Of a stretch of DNA of 27,865 nt, positions 23,424-27,865 are shown piece by piece; the first letter of the stretch is position 1; the number at the start of each line of letters is the position of its first letter. Below the pieces are notes generated by a model. It did no database searches and was not told the DNA's origin. It worked only from the letters and a program-made list of their open reading frames with translations. The DNA is taken from positions 1 through 27,865 of the forward strand of contig CAYXUZ010000079.1 in assembly GCA_964467705.1 (NCBI GenBank). The letters are read 5' to 3'. The position numbers and the translations under genes were made by a program. This DNA is from CAADGU01 sp964467705. GTDB lineage: Bacteria; Chloroflexota; Anaerolineae; Promineifilales; Promineifilaceae.

Positions 23424-23639
23424 TTATAAGCCGCTCAAGAACTCATTGACCTCGCGTTCCGCTTCGGCGCGCGAACGGCCGTACCGTTCCTGGATCAGGC
23501 CAATCAGTTCATCGCGTTTGCCGGCGATCCGGGTCAGGTCGTCATCCGTCAGGTCGCCCCACTTCTGGCGCACTTTGCCTTTCACCTGATTCCATTTGCC
23601 TTCTAAAATGTCGCTGTTCATCTCGAGTACGTTACTCAT
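23424..23639 (-). CDS. CsbD family stress protein
   Basis: A 71-residue soluble protein with the CsbD core: NSDILEGKWNQVKGKVRQKWGDLTDDDL, followed by GKRDELIGLIQERYG. Highly charged, few aromatics. CsbD/YjbJ proteins are abundant under general stress and have no known enzymatic role. GGAGGTAAAC precedes ATG 23639. It converges with the AI-2E pair on a shared hairpin and has its own promoter region in 23640-23882, where I see no clear elements. Confidence 0.93.
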   Translation of the reverse strand: MSNVLEMNSDILEGKWNQVKGKVRQKWGDLTDDDLTRIAGKRDELIGLIQERYGRSRAEAEREVNEFLSGL

Positions 23640-23882
23640 GTTTACCTCCGAAAATGATTTACTGGGTCAGTGGTTGAAATCTGCCATTCGCCTTGTCTGA
23701 CCCCCACAATGCGGGGCAACGTCTACGCCTCTCACTATAACAGCCAGCTCCTCCCACAACGATGTATCAAGGATATAGTTTGTGGATATACATTTGTTGT
23801 GCCCTCTCCCATTTTGTATTTATCACTATGCTGGGGTTATATCGCCGTCTATTTAAGCGGACGGCCGTGCCCTCTCAAAATA

Positions 23883-25859
23883 TCAGTCAAGCTCAAATGA
23901 GTTAAACGAATACTCAATAATCGGTTCCAGGTCTGCAAACAGTTCGGTTGGAGCAAAATAGGTCAGGCTATATGCCAGACCATCATGCAAGTAAACCATA
24001 CGTCTAATCGTATACGGGTAGCCACTCGCCTCTGATTCGAAGGTCAATATCGTTAATGTCAAGTCGTTGTTTGTTGTCATTGTCTCACGGCCTATCAGAG
24101 AATAGGCATTCTCGACAAAAAGATTGATCAACCGATCAACATATTCATCTGTTGTCATATCGTCCTCATCAATAAAAGACAGATCTTCAACAGCTACAGT
24201 GAGCAAAAAGCCATCCTGGTAGCTATCAAAACAAGCGGTAAATCTCTGGCAGCTTTCAAAATTTGGCGAACTGTTCGATTGGACTGCTGCCCATTCACCA
24301 GGATATTCGAATGAGAAGTCGTAGCGGGAATCTGTGTACAGGTTAAACAAACCCAATTCTGTTTCGTGGGGACGGGGTGTGGCTGTTGGCGCAATGGGGG
24401 TTGGCGCACCGGGATACGGCGTATCTATGGTAAGTATGTACCCCCCCATTTCATTGCCATAGGCGCTTTCGACCACGATTGTATAGAAGCCCGATTGAGG
24501 GGTCTCATAGGTCAATTCAGCTTTCAAGCCAAAGATGCCACCACCACTGTCGTCATCAGAAACCGCGTACTCGAAGGATAAATCTTGCGGTGCGATATTA
24601 ATTTGTGGGTCTATGAGGATAGAGTCCGCCTGGATATTAACCAAATCGCCGGCTTCCAAAAAAATCAGGTGATAATCAACATCGCCTGGATAATCTATAC
24701 GGCCGTAGGTGGCCTGGCCCATGATCAAAGAAGCAAAATCATTTTTGTCTTGATAGCGAACCATTTCGATGTTACTTCTCAAACTGAAAACCTGGCGTCC
24801 AGAAGACCCCGGGTAAACGCGCACAAAATAGGGAGCGTCATACTCTAATGTTGCTGAATAATTCCGGTCGCCAGCGCTGCCAAACAGGAGAGGATAACCA
24901 TATATATCGGTGAGTGTAAAATAAGCCTGACCGTCACCACTGCCCGTCAGTTGCAATTCAATCTCTGTTCCGGCCGCTTCCTGGATGACAAAAACTGAAT
25001 CATCACTATCATTCTGCAAAATGACCGATGAGGATGTTCGCCCATCCTCATCGGGCAAGTGCCAGTCACCTAAATCTGCAACATCTTCCCCAGCCATGAG
25101 CGCCTGAGATCGGGGCCAGATATCGGCCGTTGAAGCCACCAGAGCAAATCCCGCTTCTGTAAAATAGAAACCAGAAATGCCAATTACCTGCGCATTTTCA
25201 TCAACCAACACACCTCCACTTTGTCCACCGGCAATGGCCGCATCTGATTGGAAGTAGGTGATATGCATCCCTTCCCATTCACGAAGCCGGGAAATGAGGC
25301 CGCGTGTGATGGTTGGCTGGGGTAAAGTTTCCACTTCACCTGGATAACCAATCAGATAAACATCACTACCAATCACATGGCTCTTGCCGTCAACCATCGG
25401 TACCGGCTCGATTTCAGTATCAAGAGGGCCAATGACAGCCAGGTCAACCAGCAAATCCACATTAAAAACGGGTGCATCCATGAATTCTGAGCCGTCAGGG
25501 AATACCAGACGTACACTTTCAAACGGCCAGACGACATGAGCATTTGTCAGGACATACTTGCCCTCTACCAGAACGCCACTGCCAGAACCGACCGGTGTAT
25601 CCACAAAGGCAACGGCCGGAGAGACCTGTTCAAATATCTGGGCAGGTTCGAGAATGGCCGGGGTTGGTGTTGATGTAGCGGTCGGCGTTGCTGAGGGGGT
25701 GATGGTGGGGGTGGCAGTGGGCACGGCCGTTGCCGTTGCTGTTGGTGGCGCGGGTGTTTGGGTAGGGACAGGCGTTGCTTCTGGCTGCGTGCAACTGATG
25801 AGCATCATAGCTAGAGTGAAAGCAAACATGATTGCTTTGCGGAAAGGCTTCATTAGCAT
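23883..25859 (-). CDS. Trypsin-like serine protease lipoprotein with Thr/Pro linker
   Basis: A 658-residue secreted lipoprotein. Lipobox MLISC (C23), then a TPT-rich spacer (about 30-67), then an S1C/HtrA-like protease domain with the full triad: H108 (TNAHVV), D139 (LVDLAVIG) and S214 (GGQSGGVL). No PDZ domain follows. Residues from about 285 form a beta-rich pre-peptidase C-terminal-like region (PYFVRVYPG..., then GFYTIVVESAYG). After a second short Pro/Thr linker there is a PsbP-like domain (YDFSFEYPGEW...). Probably a cell-surface protease. GGAG lies 6 bp before ATG 25859; ATG 25871 and 25853 are alternatives. Divergent from the propeller protein gene. Confidence 0.87.
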   Translation of the reverse strand: MLMKPFRKAIMFAFTLAMMLISCTQPEATPVPTQTPAPPTATATAVPTATPTITPSATPTATSTPTPAILEPAQIFEQVSPAVAFVDTPVGSGSGVLVEGKYVLTNAHVVWPFESVRLVFPDGSEFMDAPVFNVDLLVDLAVIGPLDTEIEPVPMVDGKSHVIGSDVYLIGYPGEVETLPQPTITRGLISRLREWEGMHITYFQSDAAIAGGQSGGVLVDENAQVIGISGFYFTEAGFALVASTADIWPRSQALMAGEDVADLGDWHLPDEDGRTSSSVILQNDSDDSVFVIQEAAGTEIELQLTGSGDGQAYFTLTDIYGYPLLFGSAGDRNYSATLEYDAPYFVRVYPGSSGRQVFSLRSNIEMVRYQDKNDFASLIMGQATYGRIDYPGDVDYHLIFLEAGDLVNIQADSILIDPQINIAPQDLSFEYAVSDDDSGGGIFGLKAELTYETPQSGFYTIVVESAYGNEMGGYILTIDTPYPGAPTPIAPTATPRPHETELGLFNLYTDSRYDFSFEYPGEWAAVQSNSSPNFESCQRFTACFDSYQDGFLLTVAVEDLSFIDEDDMTTDEYVDRLINLFVENAYSLIGRETMTTNNDLTLTILTFESEASGYPYTIRRMVYLHDGLAYSLTYFAPTELFADLEPIIEYSFNSFELD

Positions 25860-26017
25860 GTTCTTCTCCATCTGAAATTTAGCGTACAGGTTTGTGAGAA
25901 TAGATTGACTGGAAGAGATTCTCCCCATTTATCCCCAAAACCGAACCAACTATACAATATGTTTTTCTCCCCGCCCACCAATTGCACAAGAAATTAACCC
26001 GGCCGACAGGTTGTTTT

Positions 26018-26046
26018 TTGACGCGATTTTGGCGGAGTTATACAAT
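26018..26046 (+). promoter_or_regulatory. Sigma-70-type promoter for the propeller protein gene
   Basis: TTGACG (26018-26023), a 17-bp spacer, then TACAAT (26041-26046). It closely matches the housekeeping consensus at the optimal spacing. The transcript would start near 26053, about 34 bases before ATG 26087. Confidence 0.65.
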
Positions 26047-26079
26047 CTCCCTTGCCAAATAATTCGATGTGCAAGGGAG
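26047..26079 (+). promoter_or_regulatory. Inverted repeat spanning transcription start and ribosome site
   Basis: CTCCCTTGC (26047-26055) and GCAAGGGAG (26071-26079) are perfect reverse complements. The right arm is the ribosome site (AAGGGAG, 7 bp before ATG 26087). It could be an operator overlapping the promoter or, if transcription begins upstream of 26047, an mRNA hairpin hiding the ribosome site. Confidence 0.55.
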
Positions 26080-26086
26080 TGCAACT

Positions 26087-27760
26087 ATGAATGACAAAAG
26101 AATAATACGGGTGGGTTTGGGAGCGACGGCCGTGTGCCTGTTTTTGCTTGTGCTGTTATTGCCATTGTTGGCAGGTCGGGGCACAGTGCAGGCCAGAAAC
26201 GCTGGCGAAGGTGACGAAGCGGTCTATTTGCCGCTGGTCATGCACCTGCTATCGCCCCTGACCACCGCGACGCCGACCGCCATGAATACGCCAACTTCAA
26301 CCAATACTCCATCCGCGACGTACACGGTTACGCCTACCTTTTCGCCAACGCCAACCGACACACCAACGGCAACTGCTACCCCATCACCGACCAGTACGGT
26401 GACGCCCACGTTCACATCAACGGCAACCGCCACGCCGACGTTTACACCGCCAGCAACACATACGCCAACAGCAACAGCCTCGCCCGCTCCTACCAACACG
26501 TCTACACCTGCTTTTACGCCAACGCCTTCTGCTGTTTTTACCACGACCCTTGTCTCTGTTGCTTCGGATGGGACGCAAGGGAATGGCAATTCTCGCAATC
26601 CCGCTATTTCAAGTGACGGCCGTTTCGTGGCCTTTGATTCTGAATCCGATAACCTCGTCAGTGGTGATACTAATGGCTGGAAGGATGTGTTTGTTTATGA
26701 CCGGGAAACGGAGGACGTGAGTCGAGTCTCCGTGGCCTCTGATGGAACGCAGAGCAATGGGTTTTCAATATATGCGTCTATTTCAGCTGACGGCCGTTAT
26801 GTCGCTTTTCATTCCCGTGCCACTAATCTGGTTGACGATGACACCAGTAATCGAACGGATGTCTTTGTCCATGATCGGCAAACTGGACAAACGAGTCGCG
26901 TTTCCGTTGCTTCTGATGGGACCGAATCAGATGGCTTTTCTTGGGACCCTTCCATTTCCGCTGACGGCCGTTATGTGGCATTTGCTTCTAATGCTACCGA
27001 CCTGGTCAATGGTGACACCAATGACACAGGTGATATTTTCGTTCATGATCGGCAGACGGGGCAAACGAGTCGTGTTTCGATTGCTTCTGATGGTACAGAG
27101 GCAAATAACTATTCCAATGCCCATGCTATTTCGGCTGACGGCCGTTACATAACTTTTGAATCTGAGGCCGACAATCTAGTCAGCGATGATACCAATAACG
27201 TTTATGATATTTTTGTTCATGATCGGCAGACAGGGCAAACTAGCCGTGTCTCCATTGCTTCGGATGGAACCCAGAGTAGTGGTGGACAATCCTGGCAACC
27301 ATCTATTTCGGCCGACGGCCGTTACATAGCATTTGATTCCAGTGCTGACAATCTGGTCAGTGGTGATACTAATAACGAAGATGATATTTTTGTTCATGAC
27401 CAGCAAACTGGGCAAACCAGTCTCGTCTCCGTAGATTCTGATGGAGTGCAGGGCAATGATGCTTCCTTTAAACCATCTATTTCCGCTGACGGCCGTTATG
27501 TAGCCTTTCAATCTCATGCTACCAATCTGATCAGCAGCGATACCAATGGCTTCCCAGATGTCTTTGTGTATGACCGACAAACAGGTCAGACAACCCTAAT
27601 CTCCATTGCATCAAATGGCACGCAGGGGAATAATGATTCTTATTGGCCTTCTATCTCAGGAACGGGACGTTACACAGCTTTTGTCTCTGATGCCAACAAC
27701 CTGGTTATTGGAGATGTCAATGGCGTTACTGACATCTTCGTCCACGACCGGGGCCAATAG
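26087..27760 (+). CDS. Exported seven-blade PD40/TolB-like beta-propeller with Thr/Pro linker
   Basis: A 557-residue secreted or surface-anchored protein. Basic start and one hydrophobic helix (about 12-30) ending near GTVQA; then YLPLVMH, a motif often seen before TPT linkers in this kind of genome (recollection); then about 95 residues of Thr/Pro repeats. From V156 there are seven units of 58 residues (one has 59): VSVASDGTQGN...ISADGRYVAFDS...NLVSGDTN...DVFVHDRQTGQTSR. The DGRYVAF and D.F..D blocks are the WD40-like (PD40) signature, and seven units fit one closed propeller. Likely a binding platform; no enzyme motif is seen. AAGGGAG precedes ATG 26087. Confidence 0.88.
   Translation: MNDKRIIRVGLGATAVCLFLLVLLLPLLAGRGTVQARNAGEGDEAVYLPLVMHLLSPLTTATPTAMNTPTSTNTPSATYTVTPTFSPTPTDTPTATATPSPTSTVTPTFTSTATATPTFTPPATHTPTATASPAPTNTSTPAFTPTPSAVFTTTLVSVASDGTQGNGNSRNPAISSDGRFVAFDSESDNLVSGDTNGWKDVFVYDRETEDVSRVSVASDGTQSNGFSIYASISADGRYVAFHSRATNLVDDDTSNRTDVFVHDRQTGQTSRVSVASDGTESDGFSWDPSISADGRYVAFASNATDLVNGDTNDTGDIFVHDRQTGQTSRVSIASDGTEANNYSNAHAISADGRYITFESEADNLVSDDTNNVYDIFVHDRQTGQTSRVSIASDGTQSSGGQSWQPSISADGRYIAFDSSADNLVSGDTNNEDDIFVHDQQTGQTSLVSVDSDGVQGNDASFKPSISADGRYVAFQSHATNLISSDTNGFPDVFVYDRQTGQTTLISIASNGTQGNNDSYWPSISGTGRYTAFVSDANNLVIGDVNGVTDIFVHDRGQ
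26552..27751 (+). repeat. Coding tandem repeat: seven units of about 174 bp
   Basis: Units begin near 26552, 26726, 26900 and onward at 174-bp steps, with unit 5 longer by one codon. ACGGCCGT codes the DGR of units 1-6 at 26616, 26790, 26964, 27138, 27315 and 27489. Unit 7 reads GTGRY and lacks it. Confidence 0.92.
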
Positions 27761-27771
27761 GGCAGCAAACA

Positions 27772-27801
27772 AAAAGAGCCGGTGGCAACACCGGCTCTTT
27801 T
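27772..27801. terminator. Bidirectional terminator after the propeller gene
   Basis: AAAAGAGCCGGTG (27772-27784) and CACCGGCTCTTTT (27789-27801) form a perfect 13-bp stem with a GCAA loop. The A-run and T-run allow termination in both directions, fitting the convergent gene that ends at 27828. Confidence 0.9.
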
Positions 27802-27828
27802 ACTGTTTACTGCTTACTGCCCACTGCT
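27801..27828 (+). repeat. 7-bp tandem repeat
   Basis: Four units, TACTGTT, TACTGCT, TACTGCC and CACTGCT, follow the terminator directly and reach the stop of the minus-strand gene. No function is evident. Confidence 0.7.
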
Positions 27829-27865
27829 TATTTCTTCAACAACCGTTCAATCTCTTCCAACACAT
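27828..27865 (-). CDS. 3' end of a minus-strand gene (partial)
   Basis: On the minus strand the frame from the window edge reads VLEEIERLLKK then TAA (27830-27828). The helical, charged ending and the bidirectional terminator beside it support a real gene end. Too short to identify. Confidence 0.45.
   Translation of the reverse strand, partial: VLEEIERLLKK

Larger units (their letters stand above)
79..27496. repeat. Highly iterated palindrome ACGGCCGT, about 68 copies
   Basis: Hand count of the exact octamer gives about 68 copies, the first at 79-86 and the last at 27489-27496, for example 727, 1630, 2075, 3204, 3440, 3670, 3696, 4862, 4881, 9947, 11464, 12172, 15152, 21058, 21121, 21139, 22358, 22974, 23861 and 25723. 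Most are coding, in all three phases (T-A-V; D/Y-G-R; R-P-L). Some are intergenic (4862, 4881, 14785, 18421, 23861). CGGCCG with other flanks (TCGGCCGT, GCGGCCGT, ACGGCCGC) is present but clearly rarer. A 1-kb stretch inside the protease gene (24717-25722) has none. Confidence 0.93.

Noticed and set aside
23670..23900. Small plus-strand frame of 76 codons
   Set aside because: Cys/Pro-rich with no family resemblance, no ribosome site, and runs into the antisense protease gene.
26224..26598. Antisense Val/Gly-rich open frame
   Set aside because: Complement of the Thr/Pro linker codons (ACG/CCA); low complexity and no ribosome site.

Overview
The window looks like bacterial chromosome from an uncultured Chloroflexota-type organism, probably an Anaerolineae relative. 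This is an inference from protein style: Thr/Pro-rich TPT linkers on surface proteins, many NarL-type two-component systems, and paired AI-2E permeases. There is no rRNA or other marker gene to confirm it. I saw no tRNA, CRISPR array or transposase. Two 10-base N runs (3283-3292 and 13063-13072) are assembly gaps. Each falls inside a gene that appears intact once the gap is given a sensible length.

Layout. 1-2811 (+): an isoprenylcysteine-methyltransferase-like membrane protein, a class I SAM methyltransferase and a phenylacetate-CoA-ligase-like (CapK) adenylating enzyme. 2880-4851 (+): a transmembrane Ser/Thr kinase whose outer part is five near-identical 46-residue repeats. 4920-7025 (-): a compact operon for four exported proteins, namely two DUF1573 proteins, a PCYCGC-motif lipoprotein and a blue-copper (cupredoxin) lipoprotein. 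7247-13993 (+): a NarL-type regulator and its membrane histidine kinase, an atypical regulator, an unknown protein, a CopB-type (CPH motif) copper ATPase with a His-rich tail, and a mono-haem cytochrome c lipoprotein. The cupredoxin and CopB suggest that 4.9-14 kb is a copper handling and sensing region.

14001-18350 (-): a second signalling block with a soluble GAF histidine kinase, its translationally coupled NarL regulator, a receiver-only protein and a regulator whose receiver has lost its phosphorylation residues. Three non-coding sites around these genes share an AAGGTAGGG...CCC motif. 18578-23639: an envelope and general stress set (YggT, M48 metalloprotease, DUF892/YciF ferritin-like, GlsB/YeaQ, two AI-2E permeases, CsbD). 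23883-27760: two divergent surface proteins, a trypsin-like protease lipoprotein and a seven-blade PD40/TolB-like propeller, both with TPT linkers. The last 38 bases hold the 3' end of another minus-strand gene. No gene-free stretch exceeds 300 bases; 23640-23882 is the longest, and I see nothing in it beyond one copy of the iterated palindrome.

The most striking signal is not a gene. The 8-bp palindrome ACGGCCGT occurs about 68 times by hand count, roughly once per 410 bp, where base composition predicts about one or fewer. It lies in all three codon phases and between genes, much like the HIP1 palindrome of cyanobacteria. It is also embedded in nearly every unit of the two protein-repeat arrays and forms both arms of one terminator-like hairpin.
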